A DNA stretch of 64,000 nt. It comes from Hydractinia symbiolongicarpus. Its lineage: Eukaryota > Cnidaria > Hydrozoa > Anthoathecata > Hydractiniidae. Below the pieces are notes generated by a model that searched no databases, was not told the DNA's origin, and saw only the letters and a program-made list of their open reading frames with translations. The stretch's first letter is position 1. Every line of letters starts with the position of its first letter. A program made the position numbers and the translations under genes. Shown in pieces: positions 51,535 through 63,383 of this stretch. Location of the stretch: positions 23,193,001-23,257,000 of the forward strand of contig NC_079882.1 of NCBI RefSeq assembly GCF_029227915.1. Direction: 5' to 3'.

Positions 51535-51965
51535 CCAGGAGACCCAGCGTAATTTTTGTTACCACCAAGAAATCGGAGTAGTTAAGGTGGGAAAAATTAC
51601 GCTGGGTCTCAAACGATTTTTCTGCGGCTAAAATCTGGCCGCGCTTTTTGATTGGCTAATTCTATAGTTCTCTGCTCACGTGATTATTATCGGGGAAAGC
51701 CCTTTTCATCCCGAATATCCCAGCAAGTGGTTTCACTCACCCTAACAAACATTAGTATTCTACACAGTTTTTACCAGCGTCAGATTTGGTCAAGCTTGGT
51801 TAACAATTCACAGATAAAATAAAATGGTCTCCGAAGCGATTAGTCACATTGTTCAATTTAAACTCGGGGTTTCCGCTGAGTCATTCGTTCGCGTCTAAAC
51901 TTTTGTTTGAGAGAAACTCATTTTATCAACTCGAAGAAGAACGCTTAGTTAACTAGGCTAACTTT
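51535..51965 (+). mobile_element. GACCCAGCGTAAT-family MITE, copy 1
   Basis: Opens with a hairpin GAGACCCAGCGTAATTTTTG ... GAAAAATTACGCTGGGTCTC (51539-51610), then shares GGCCGCGCTTTTTGATTGGC, CACGTG and GAAGAACGCTTAGTTAACTA with copy 2 at 56497. Confidence 0.7.
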
Positions 51966-53099
51966 GCTTGTAATATAAACTCATCATGCAACCTTAATTT
52001 TTGTACGAGGTTGTTAATCCAAAACTGATGTTTTCGCATTTTTTTAACAGAAGCCATCTTGATTTTTTTTCGCGCACTTTTTAGAAACCACGTCACGCAA
52101 CAAACAGTAGGAGGACTGTTGCTCAACACATTTTATTTATTGGAAACCAATCTTAAAAGGACTTAAAAGTAATTGAAATCAACATTGCATTATGCAAACA
52201 CTTTAACTCTATAATTATTGTTGTATCTAGGCTAGTAATGGGCTTAATAATTCTTTTTCTAAAATGCCTCAAACGGGTTTATAAAATTGGTTGTTACCAA
52301 CTCTCCCTAATAATTTTTGCGTTGATACCAATCCCTTGTTTGCGGAGTTCGGCCTATAACGCTAAAAAACGCAAAAGAGCAAAAAAAGTTAATATCATTC
52401 AAATGATTGTCCCCTCAACCTTTTCCTTTATTGGCACTAACAGTACAATGTAAGGAAAGAGTATGGGTTCAAAGTGGGTCCAACCAGATTTACAATCAGT
52501 AATTTTATCTCAATAATCTTAATCTTATGTTATATATACTCTTAATGGAATATTTTTCTAAATACAAACAGTCAAAAGTAGTCAAGACAGGACTTAAATA
52601 TTTGTAAGTTTATTTGTCGTTTTTTATAAGAACCATCAAAGTCTGACCAACGCTGGGCATTCTTACTTTTTCAGCCTAATTTTTTTTCTCTCAGTTCTCT
52701 AGAATTAAAGTGTTTATATGAGAAAGCTGCGTGCTTTTGTTGTTGCTGATGCAGCGTTATAAATTGTGTTTAGGAACAAGCGCGCCAAAAATACCATTAA
52801 ATAATACCATTATTCACAGCTATTGTAGGTGAGAGAAAAAACGATCGCAAGCAAAAGCGATTATCAGTACCTTCGAGGAGGATTTTTTCGAAACGAATCT
52901 TTTCAATGGCGATTTCTGCGGCGAATTAGCTGTGAAGTATTTTTTTTTTTTATTTACACGCGAAACAAAAAACATGTTGCGAAAAGATGAAAGATGAAAT
53001 TTTCTGGCCTTAAATAATTGTGAACATCAATGTGACAATCCCATTGGCTAAAATTGAATTAAGGGCAGGCAATCAAATCACCCAAATTATGTTGCTTGT
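51966..53099. other. Non-coding DNA upstream of the cysteine-rich gene
   Basis: AT-rich. A plus frame at 52238-52453 has a hydrophobic start (MGLIILFLKCLKRV) but no recognisable domain. Nothing else seen. Confidence 0.35.
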
Positions 53100-53106
53100 T
53101 ATAAAA
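53100..53106 (+). promoter_or_regulatory. TATA box of the cysteine-rich gene
   Basis: TATAAAA 58 bases before the ATG at 53164; a start site near 53130 would give a 5' UTR of about 30 bases. An acceptor-like TTCTATTTTAG ends 6 bases before ATG. Confidence 0.45.
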
Positions 53107-53163
53107 CTGCGTAAGCAGCCCTTAATGAGTCCCACTAATAATTTTGTTCTATTTTAGCTCAAA

Positions 53164-53460
53164 ATGGTTCAAACCTACGCAACAATTTTACTGATACTTT
53201 TAGTCACTTTAAGCTTGGTAAGTGTGAACGGAAAAGCAACCAAAGATTGCGTCCCAGTATGTCATAGCAGACATAAAAATTGCATTCGTATCACTAAAAT
53301 CACTGAGGAGGAGAGAGTTTGCTTGACAGCAGCCATCATATGCGAATTTCGATGTGGCGGGAAAAAGAAAAAACACTATACAACTATAGTGAATAAAGCC
53401 ATGAAGCGGCAGAAAAAATTCAAGAATGAACTTAGAAAGACAAAAATCGACAAAAACTGA
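53164..53460 (+). CDS. Secreted six-cysteine peptide with basic tail, 98 aa
   Basis: Intact single-exon frame from ATG to TGA. Residues 1-23 are a strong signal peptide (MVQTYATILLILLVTLSLVS, then VNG). The mature part has six cysteines spaced C-x3-C-x6-C-x12-C-x6-C-x3-C, a mirror-symmetric pattern fitting a disulfide-bridged helical hairpin. The last ~38 residues are strongly basic (Lys-rich, KKKKHYTT..., RQKKFKNELRKTK), which would suit binding to membranes, nucleic acid or matrix. A TATA box lies upstream and AATAAA at 53540-53545. The same framework occurs at 40748. I recognise no described family; an antimicrobial, venom-like or signalling role is possible but not shown. Confidence 0.72.
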   Translation: MVQTYATILLILLVTLSLVSVNGKATKDCVPVCHSRHKNCIRITKITEEERVCLTAAIICEFRCGGKKKKHYTTIVNKAMKRQKKFKNELRKTKIDKN

Positions 53461-54255
53461 AAGTTAGATGAAAACGCCAGAGATGGTTGTAGATTTAAAA
53501 CGCGTAGAACTACAGTATTCTTGGTCACACGCAAATTTAAATAAATAAACAGATTTAACAATATTGCGAGACGTGTGAACACAGCTCGTAGCGTCAAATT
53601 TACATTTCTTTTATATACTGTGAGTTTGTTTGTAAATATCTGCTCGGAATTTTTAATAAACGATATTTTAGTTGACTTTGCGACGGTCGGTGCTGGTTTA
53701 CGAGATTTTACACCAATGTTAAAAATAAACAAGAAAATGTCGGCATAAAGAGAGCCAATAAAGCAGTCTTAATTTGGTTTCAGCTTTAATCAGTGTTACC
53801 ACAGATGTTTTTTTGTTTGAAGATAAATATCGGGGGAGTTTTTGGAAGTAATATTTTAAAGCCATTTATCGATAAGGGCTTGCTTGTGACAGTTAAAAGA
53901 AATGTTTTGTTACCGCTTACCAAGGAAAGTATAAAAAAGAAATATTTAATTAAAACTTATTTTTCTATAAAAAGATCAGCTGGTTCCCGGGTGGGAACAT
54001 TGATATATTGCATAAAAAATTGGGTTAAGGATGGAGGGTTAAGTAATGAGGATTTTTTTTATAGCAGAGAATTTCAACTTTTTCATGAGAGAATAGGAGT
54101 GTTCATGTACTCTGTGTTCATGTTGTCTTTAATCAATAAAAGCTAGCAACTAGAAATAATACTTTGTATACACGTAGCAAAATATACAATACATAAAGAC
54201 AAATATTAAAAATGTGAACTGTATCTACTTCATTGGTTTTTTTCGTAGCGATTAG
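53461..54255. other. 3' flanks of two convergent genes
   Basis: 3' UTR of the cysteine-rich gene (AATAAA at 53540) and of RECQL5 on the other strand. A 117-codon plus frame at 53793-54146 has no recognisable domain and is not called. Confidence 0.45.
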
Positions 54256-57200
54256 TCATAGGAATTTTACTCGTTCGAGGTCGATAGTTGTTTCGCAGCG
54301 GGCGCCACCACTGAAATACTTATGAACTAGCTCGTGTGTCCGGCTTTTCACTAAAATCAAAGAAAAAATTATCTTCTGAAAAAGCTGTCAAAATATTCAT
54401 ATCAGTAAAAGGAATTCAGGTGATTGACAGGAATATGACGTCACAAATAGTTTTATGTTTATCAACGTGGCAATTTAGAGGGACTCACAAATTAAAAAAT
54501 ATACGTTTAACGTCAATCCAACATGTACATTTAACTCTTCTTCCTCCTTACTTTAAACTTAAATCAAAAAATGTCATTTTGGTATCACCCGTCCTTCGAA
54601 TTGTAAGTACTCACAAGGACTTTATGTGAGACACGAAAATCAGTTTAAAAATCGATGTTTTTGATGGTACACTTTTAATTTAAGATTTAACCCCTTATCT
54701 GCTGTATACACTTTCGATGAGACCCCTAATTTAAAAAAAAACCCATGCTACCGAGCGCTTGGATGGCAAACATTGACAATTTTTCAAACTAACAGAGCAC
54801 TCCTTCGCAGATCTTTTGAACAATACCTACCATATGCTTTATCGAACAAATATGCGACGCGTGCACGCGACCTTATAAGAGATAAAAAAAACTAGCAATC
54901 CTTTTTATCTGTAGATTACGCATGATATGATAAGACTTTGTTGTAAGGCGCCTGTTGAATTTACTGATATGATTGAAAGGGTACATTCCGATGCCTCAAG
55001 TAACCAATAGACTTAAAACGACAGGTTAATTTTTAAACGAAGATAACTACTAAAATTACACAAGCACGCGAAACAAAGCCGTGCGCAATTAAAAGCTTGT
55101 AGTTTCGCCAGCCCTCCATTTATAAAAATCAGACAGATACACTAATATATGTCATGCGCTGAGGTAAGCAATTTGACGCATGACCTCTACAGAATTGACA
55201 AATCAATGAGTTAACATGACGGGAGGTCTGTTGACATTCAAGTTTGAAAAGTTAATCAATACAAACTTACCTATGATATCTTTCTCCTTCATAATTTTAT
55301 ACGTTATACTTTTTGCCAGTGCTTTGAATAAATCCTAAAGAAAAAACAACAACAAATAAATAAATTCAAAAAGCGTAGGAAAATTCGAATTCACAGAATA
55401 GAGTTGAAAGGTGGCCATCAGCACTATAAACTCATTGTCACGTGTCAAAACAATTGATCACCACGTGTCAAATATTGTTTTCAAAAAGCGTATTGAAATT
55501 CTAACTCATAAAAAAAAGTTGAGAGGCGGCCATCATCACTATAAACTCATCGTTTGGTCATCACGTGTCAAAACAATCGATCACCACGTGACACCACATT
55601 CGAATATTTTTTTCCAATTACTCACCTTACTCTCGATTCGTCCGATTTCGTTATAGTGTGATAAAAACTTGACCACGTAATGCGCTACTGTTTTTTCGTT
55701 GTGCTTGCTACTTTTACTTTCCGCACCACCGGAGGTCTTCACAAGGCCTGTCGCTTTATTTAGATACGAAGACATTTTATTAACTTCCAAACATGTCTTT
55801 TTACCAGAATGCAATTTCTTTTTAGTCTTATCTATTTTCGACTGTGAATGTTTTCTTGTTCTTCCCTGCGTAGAATGGCTGCCGCTTTTTAAGTTTTGTT
55901 CTAACTCTTTTCTTATATCCGTAGACGACGTCTCTTTTATAATATCCACGTCACTTTCACCGCCGTCGGAATGTGCGTCTGTATTAATCGTCACACGTTC
56001 CTCGTCGGTCGTTGTTGTTTTATTTTTTTCCTTATCGGACGTGGTTATCTCGTTTTCGTTATTATCGATAGTCATTTCTCTCATAATGGCGTCATTAACT
56101 GAAGCTTTCAGCCTCGTTGCTACATCGTTGTTCGATTTTTCTTTAACAATTTCTACGGAGTCCGAACCGGTAGACGACGATGAACTGCTACGTGAAGAAT
56201 AGCCTCGTTGAAATTTGTCCTTTACGCGACGTCTTCTATCTTCCTTACTACTGTTTCTACTTTGAGATTTCAAAGTACGTTCTTCACCGTTTCTACGCGT
56301 TTTTTCGTGCGAACGACTTCGTTTCGGACTGGGGCTTCGCCTCTTACGAGGATCGCTACATTTTCGTTTGCGATCGTTTTGCGACGAATGGTTACTAGTT
56401 GAATTGTTGCGGCTGTGTCGGGAAGCACGTGGGTCTTTGGGTGGTGATTTGTTCTAAGGCAAAGCGAAAGTTTACTCAATTCAATAAAACCAATAGCCAG
56501 GAAACCCAGCATAATATTTCTTACCACCTAGAAATCGGAATAGTTTAGGTGGGAAAAATTACGCTGGGTCTTACACTTTTTCTGTGGTTAGAATACTGAC
56601 CGCGCTTTTGGATTGGTTAATTCTATTATTCTTTGTTCACGTGGTCAATATCCAAAAATCCCTTGTTTGAACACAAATGGCCTCACTCACCCGAACAAAT
56701 TTAATTAATTCTTGTATTATTTAAGAGGGTAAGATGTGACCAACGACTGTGCTCATTGGTTGATTGTAATTCCGGGTTTGCGAGGTAAACTTGAATTTTT
56801 GGGATTTGCTCTGGCATTTGTTTGCGTCTAAGCTTTCATTTGAGCGAAACTGAATTTGTTATCTTCGAAGAAAGCTTAGTTAACTTGGCTACAAAACCTA
56901 TAAAACTTCAAAAAAAATGAATAAAAATAAATAGGAAGTTCAAAAAATTAAAAAAAAACGAAATCGAACTAGAACTAAGGTACCTGTTTTATCATATCCG
57001 AAGCTTTAACGAAAACAGGTGGCTTCTCCTCTTCTTTCTGAAAATACGGGATACATAAAGGATTGGCAGGACAGACACAACAACAGATGAGAATGAATAG
57101 AAATTAATTCATACCTTTGCGTTTTCATCAAACATGTAAACCTTTCCTATTTTAGAAGCTTGATTGATTTCTTGCACCTAATATATAAACATCCATTTAA

Positions 57201-60200
57201 ATTTACACTTAGCTTGCTAATGTATGACAAATTGAGAGGTATAAAGTGGTATACAAATTCTATGGCGTGCAAAAACTTTAAATCCTTTCATACCATTCAT
57301 AACGCACACACAGCAATTCGTGAGTCAGTCTTTAAATTTTTTTTAGTGTAGGAATATTTCGAGTCCAAAGTTGGGGAGTTGCGAATGTACGATTGTGATT
57401 TATTTTTCCGGTGAATTCATCGTCATTGGTCAATTTAACGCTAAAATAATCCCCGTGTTACTAAAGGCAGGGAAAGGCGTTATTTTTCCGAATCCGTCGG
57501 CAAATCGATGGATTAAAAAAAGAAAGGTAGATGCAACTCCTCAACTCGCCGCGTCGCAACTCGTTAACTCCCCGTATAAGTTTACTTATTTTTTCTTTAT
57601 TTCACTTGCTTACCGTTTGAAAGCAATGCATTTTATACGTGGTAGCCAAACGAGATGTTCTAAATGCATAAAATTCGACTTTCGACGCCAACTGTTGAAT
57701 CTCCAGTGTTGAACTAAAATCAGTTCGTAGAAATTAAAAAAACGAGCAAAATCAAAAAAAAATTGTGAACTTGATTTGGTGGATGGAATGTTTTTCCGAC
57801 ACTTAGAACTCATATAGGGACCGAGAAAAAGTAAGGGGTATCGAGAACTTTGAGAAGTTGGCTAAAAACGATAAAAAAAGAAGGACAGTTTACGTTAAAG
57901 GGGGTTAAAAGGCAATAAAATGACACGAGTAGCTAGCCATAAAAAGCCATAGCGCTGTAGCTGACATGAATTAAAATTATATAAGACAAGATTTACGACT
58001 TACCGAGATATTAGCGTTTTTGGGGTTTAGGAAAAACACCTAGCTATTAAAATTTCCTGATCATCAAATTAAGCAATTTTTGTAATTTCCCCAACTCTCT
58101 CTGATATCTTTCTGGTTGGAAGTTCACCTGGTACCACTTTCGATTGAGACAAACGACGGACTTTTTTGTAGCCTAGCTTTTGCAAAAGCTTCAGTTAGAC
58201 AAGAACTTCAATTATTTGAATTGAAAAAAAAATAATTTAGTTAAAACTACGTAATACCACGAAGTTTAAAATCAAAATTTTTCTGAGAAAAGAATCAGCT
58301 CTGGTTTAAGTTTTCAAACAAAAATGGCTATTCTAAAAAGTACCGGCCTGTGATTGGTTTAAAAATATCACGTGACATGTGCCAAATTTAATGAGTTAAA
58401 AAAACCCACTTTTACGAGGTACAACAAAGCGACATTTGTGCAAAGTAATAACTCTTAACTATCAATCACTAAGTATAATGTGATATGTAGGGTTAAACCC
58501 CAATGCTTGGCGTACTGGGTCACACAATAGGGTCTTAGGTCTTGTTTTGCTAAATATTTTTTTACAATCATCTATATACAGAATTGAAATGTGACGTCAT
58601 ACCTTTCAACAGTATCGAGGCTTGCATTTGATCTGAGTGCACTTGTGATAAGTTTCATACAATGTTCTCGAACCTATGATGAGAAGTCAACATGTTTACC
58701 TATCGCAAGTTATCACGTGGTCACCGAAAACTCCCACTGAAACTCCAGTGACGATGTTACTCCCCGTTCCATTGACACTACCCTAAACTTGAATAAATAT
58801 CATACATTAAAAATAACCAATATAAAATTAACCACAGTTTTTAGTACATATTCGTAGGAATGAATGTAAAAAAATTTCGATTCAAAAAACTACGTGATCT
58901 TAAAAAGCCCATAAGCAACGTTATAAAAACGATTTCCTTTCTCTGTAAAAAATAAAACAAATATTTTAATAAAATATATCCTTTAGTTGAAATATTGATT
59001 ACATCGTTTGGTTAGCGTGCTCTAAATCTTGCTTTTGAATACTGAATTCTTGCTTTTGAAGCTCCCTAAATCACTTTTATTAATACTATGGCTCTATCAG
59101 GGTGGCCGCAAATTTAAACTTTAGGAGAATTTAGGTTTGGTCAAATGTTAGGAGAGAAGACTAAGAAACGTACAAGAACCATTCCAAGTTATAGGAAATC
59201 TTGCTAAGATTTTAAGAGCAAATAAAGTTACTAATAATCAAGCCTTTCCTTGTTTAAATATTAGATAAGCCTTTATTTCCATTTGCAGCGATTATGTAAA
59301 TATAATTTATCAGTACTGTTGCAAGATAGGCATTAGCTATACTCAAATTTTGTCACATAAAACGTAATAAGAGAAACGTTACTATGTGATAAGACATAAT
59401 GGATTTCATCATAAACAAATTTAGGAGATTTTAAAAGGAATCAATCAATATTTTAAGTTAAAAATTTAGGTTATTTAAAACAATTTACCCTGTTTATAGG
59501 AAAGCCCGAAGTGACAAATATGTTATGTTGTGAAGCTTCGGTTTTTCCAGGTTTTTCAAACATACGACCGGCCAAACAAAATCAGGAAAACAGGAAATCA
59601 GATTTATCAGGTGTGAAATAATGTTGTATTGATACAATAAAATTGCATTGTGAGTTTCAAGTTCTAAGGATTATCCTAACAAGCTATCATGTTTTTCATA
59701 TTAGAGGGATTTCATAGAAATTTAAGGGGTAGTAATAGCACATAGGGCTCTAAGAGGTATGGGACCTAAAAATTTGGCACGGAGTTGTCTAATAGGTAAA
59801 AAAAACACTGCGTAAGTATCATAACCATGCAGTAGAACAAAAAATGGTCGTCTAAGCCACTAAAGGATCAAATAAGGTCATGTCTGTGGCTATAACATAT
59901 TACTTACACTAATTTGTAACTTCGGTATCTTTTTACTGTGGGGTTCTAATAGCTTTGTGTCCAGAGAAGGTTTATCCATAGCTGTTTCCGCAACAACATT
60001 GTTAGACTAAAAACAAGGCATGTATTTGCTTACAGTGGGAATATTAATATATATAATTTCCAAGACGTTTGTATTTTAGAACTGATAATTACTAATAAAA
60101 ATTAAAGCTTAACGCCATCACTTCTAGTAACATGAATCAATTCACCATCTACAAATTCAAATCGAACCAAATATATTACTTTTCTCTTTTGAAATTCTTT

Positions 60201-63200
60201 TTGCACAACATCAGTCAATCCATTATCTTCTTTTTCATATTCTTCCTCATCCGAGTGAATTTCACCATCATCATATCTATAAAAAACAATCTTTTAGCAT
60301 AAGAGTCAGAACAAAATACCATTAAAAAAGGATGCCAATAATTATAGCAACTAAGATTATTTCAGGTGACAATAAGAAGCTGGCAAAAAATATTCTCAGT
60401 TATAAAAATTATTTACTGTTAACAAAAATTAAGAAAAGTACCTGTACTGAGGCTAAAACAGAATTTTGTTTTGAGAAATTTCAGAACAATTTAAGACTAT
60501 TTTAAAGGAGAACTAACGATTGATAATAAGTTGGGCTTAAATTGTTCATTATGGTGTGAATAAGAACTGTGTAGATTTTTTTACATTTACAAGCCTTGAT
60601 TCTCAAGATATTTAAAGTCAAAGTGGTACTACAGTCTTTGCAGTGACAGTAACAGGGAGGCTAAAACAGAATTTTGTTGAAATTTGTGACGTAGTTCTGC
60701 AGGGATGTAAAATAACACATTCTGAATGAACGAAAAGAGGGAATGCTGAATAAATTAACTGTAACTAAATAAACTTATTCTTCTCACATATCATTTTGCA
60801 AAATAAAACTTTAAAAAGTCAAGTAATTATACATAACGAAATGTGTTGACTGCTAAAAAAATCTGAAAGTGATTTTGTGACAACTAAACGAAGTCTGGAA
60901 GTTTTTTTATTTTAAAAGCAATATTATTTTTTTACCTATTTTCGCATGTTAATAAATTCCTCGAAATTATTTTTGCTAAACATTGGAGAACAAACGTAGT
61001 TTCTAACATCATCTTGTTTAAACGTGATGTAAAAAAATCTTTGTGTTGGAATGCGCAAACATTGTACTAAGCAAGTTTTTAAACTCCTTGCTATATTAAC
61101 ACACTCGCAAAAGGTCGGAAGAACAATAACAAAATTTTAACATTTGCAACAGTGCAAACTCAGATAAAATGGTTGCCTTGACACTTTTTTTAATTCCTCC
61201 TTGGTATATTCTGGTTTTGTGAGTGTAAGAAGCTGTGAAATCTCTATTCAACGTGAGCGGTATTTAATGCATAACCTTACAAATCTTGTTGAGCTATGTA
61301 CATTGTGTGACGTCACAAATCAACAAATTTTGTTCAAACCAAGTTGGCTTTTGTTCGATAATGGCAGTAAACGTTAATGTAGTTATAGCTTTTATGAAAA
61401 AAAAAAATAAAAAAAAAATTTAAAAACTTTTTATGCCATGTTGTTTTTGTGATATGTAAGAATGGTTTTATTACATGTAGTTTTTTCGTTGGTTCTCCTT
61501 TGAGACAGATCGCAAATATTAAATTGCAGAAACATGTTTTAAGTAAGAGAAAATTTATATTCCATATCAAAACTTCTAGTAAACAAGAGTACAAGTCTTA
61601 CGCAGTATCGGTGCCATTTCTTCCACCACCATATAATTGTGAGGTATCGTTATCTGCTTTTTTACTAATTGTAGTCGAAGTAAATGTTATGTTCTCTTTA
61701 AATGCATTTACTTGGGCTGTAACTTTAGCTGGATACTTGCACACATCACATGATTTGTGGCACTGCAAAAAATATTTCTATAGTGGTGTATGATAATCTT
61801 TAAATTATTCAGTCTTTCTAATTCAGTCATAAAGCAGAACAGGTGTTTAAAACTATAAAATTTGCAAACAAATATAATAGCAATTTTTTTAAAATTAATT
61901 GCTCAGGCCTTACCTGAGGTGGGTCATCACCAAAATATTTCGCTATCGTTTCATGCCTACATCTAAACATTAAAAAAAATGTGTAAAACTAAACTTCATC
62001 TTACAGCTTCAATTTTTGTTAACTGACCTTATATCTTGAGCATATTTCACCATAGCCTCAAAACTCAACATGTCAGCCGTATCACTGTTATATGATGATC
62101 GGTTCTAAAATAGTAAGAAGGGAAAGATACATAAAGGTTAATATATGAAAGTTTTTTCACTTTAAATAAACAAAGGAAAATCATTGAGATATCAAAAGGT
62201 GACAATAACAAAGTATAAAAAAGCAGAAAAAATAATGACAAGTTATTACATACCTTTTCTCTCTTTCTTTCTATATCTCTTTTTAGTAGATATGACACTT
62301 GATCCCTTTCATGCCTAGGAAAAAATATTCATATACATTACTAGTATTAGATTTAGAATTAAAATAAAAATGGTATGTATGCTACTTACTTATCAAAGTA
62401 TAATCTACAGAATGCAGGTTTTTTGTCTCTACCAGCCCTGCCACTTTCTTGATAGTAACCTTCTAAAGAGTTTGGAACAGTCCAGTGTGCTACACATCTA
62501 AATAAAACATATGTTTGCACAACTACATTTTTGTCCCACACAAACACGCAGTACTTAAGACAGCAACGTTACCCCATAAAAAACAAGATTTTAAATTTAC
62601 TTAAAAACTAACAAATTCATTTTGGTAAATCTGTTATAAATTTCAAGGTCTTGTTAACTGAGTGAAATTATTCAGAGTCATTCACACTATTTAAGAAATG
62701 ACTGTAAATTGGCATCTGCTATTATTTTGTTTTACCTTTAATTGTTTACTTATTTATTTCATTAACGTAACAATGAATCGAAAAAATTACAACCGTGCAA
62801 AACATGAAACCAGTGCTGGAGATGACTATTTTTAAGGTGAGTTGTACAGCATAATTCATGTTGGAAAAAAACTTTAAAAGAAAGCTTACTAGGGTCCATT
62901 AATTTAAATGCAAAACAGTTTCCTACCTTACACTTGACTTGTCAACGCCCATGCCAAAACTTATTGTAGCGCAAATTACTGGTACCCATCCTCCCATCCA
63001 TTGACGTTGTATTTCATTTCTTTTATCTCTGGTCAAAGCTACATGAATCAATTAAACAGATTATTCATATATAAATATTTAACCTTAGTTACATCTTATT
63101 CTGTATAGGCCAATAAGAACAATCAAAAAGGTAAGTGATAGGCAGCAGAAAATGTAAGATTAGGAGGAAATTCCAGTTATATAACAATAAATATTGTATT

Positions 63201-63316
63201 ATAGTAAGTTTACCTGCATGGTAAGGCTTGGCTATGATTGATTTGTTTGTCAATTTATCTGCAATCTTCTTGCAATCTTCCCTTGTTCTACAGTACACAA
63301 TTGCACAGTTTTTCTC
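54256..63316 (-). CDS. RECQL5: RecQ helicase RECQL5, C-terminal 16 exons (713 aa)
   Basis: Minus-strand exons: 63316-63214, 63038-62927, 62497-62390, 62314-62254, 62104-62028, 61962-61914, 61762-61602, 60276-60180, 60006-59908, 58673-58603, 57713-57614, 57177-57115, 57037-56984, 56453-55626, 55334-55271, 54350-54256. Phases match throughout (2142 nt with TGA). Seen: helicase lobe 2 motifs [25 protein letters not shown] and [11 protein letters not shown]; the RecQ zinc site C-x16-C-x3-C-x2-C; a KIX region ([33 protein letters not shown]); an RS/acidic 276-codon exon; and a C-terminal SRI domain ([14 protein letters not shown] ... [14 protein letters not shown]). In the known family KIX and SRI bind RNA polymerase II, restraining transcription and recombination. 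KIX plus SRI in this order identifies RECQL5. The ATPase lobe lies beyond the right edge; ACCATTCGTAAATGG before GTATGA at 63984-64000 may be the next exon's end. Confidence 0.94.
55367..55597. repeat. Two-copy 115-bp tandem repeat with paired CACGTG boxes
   Basis: AAAAAGCGTA starts each copy; ATAAACTCAT recurs at 55426 and 55541 (115-bp period). Each copy carries two CACGTG motifs 23 bases apart (55439 and 55462; 55562 and 55585). In RECQL5 intron 14, ending 29 bases before exon 14. Confidence 0.75.
56497..56891 (+). mobile_element. GACCCAGCGTAAT-family MITE, copy 2
   Basis: The hairpin GAAACCCAGCATAATATTTC ... GAAAAATTACGCTGGGTC (56501-56571) and a body collinear with copy 1 at 51535. It fills most of RECQL5 intron 13 (56454-56983). 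Confidence 0.7.
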
Positions 63317-63321
63317 CTGCA

Positions 63322-63383
63322 AAATAAAACAGAATATTAAGCCTTGGCTTCTAAATAAAACAGAATATTAAGCCTTGGCTTCT
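63322..63383. repeat. Perfect 31-bp tandem duplication at a splice acceptor
   Basis: AAATAAAACAGAATATTAAG...GGCTTCT occurs twice (63322-63352 and 63353-63383). On the RECQL5 strand this is the pyrimidine-rich tract ending 4 bases before the acceptor AG of the exon at 63316. Confidence 0.9.

Noticed and set aside
53793-54146. 117-codon plus-strand frame
   Set aside because: No domain, AT-driven composition, and lies in the 3' flank of RECQL5.
54680-54897. Plus-strand frame ending [20 protein letters not shown]
   Set aside because: Has an acceptor-like site and an open frame but no partner exon or known domain; lies in a RECQL5 intron.
55699-56202. 167-codon plus-strand frame
   Set aside because: Antisense shadow of the large RECQL5 exon, whose own frame has homology and matching splice phases.
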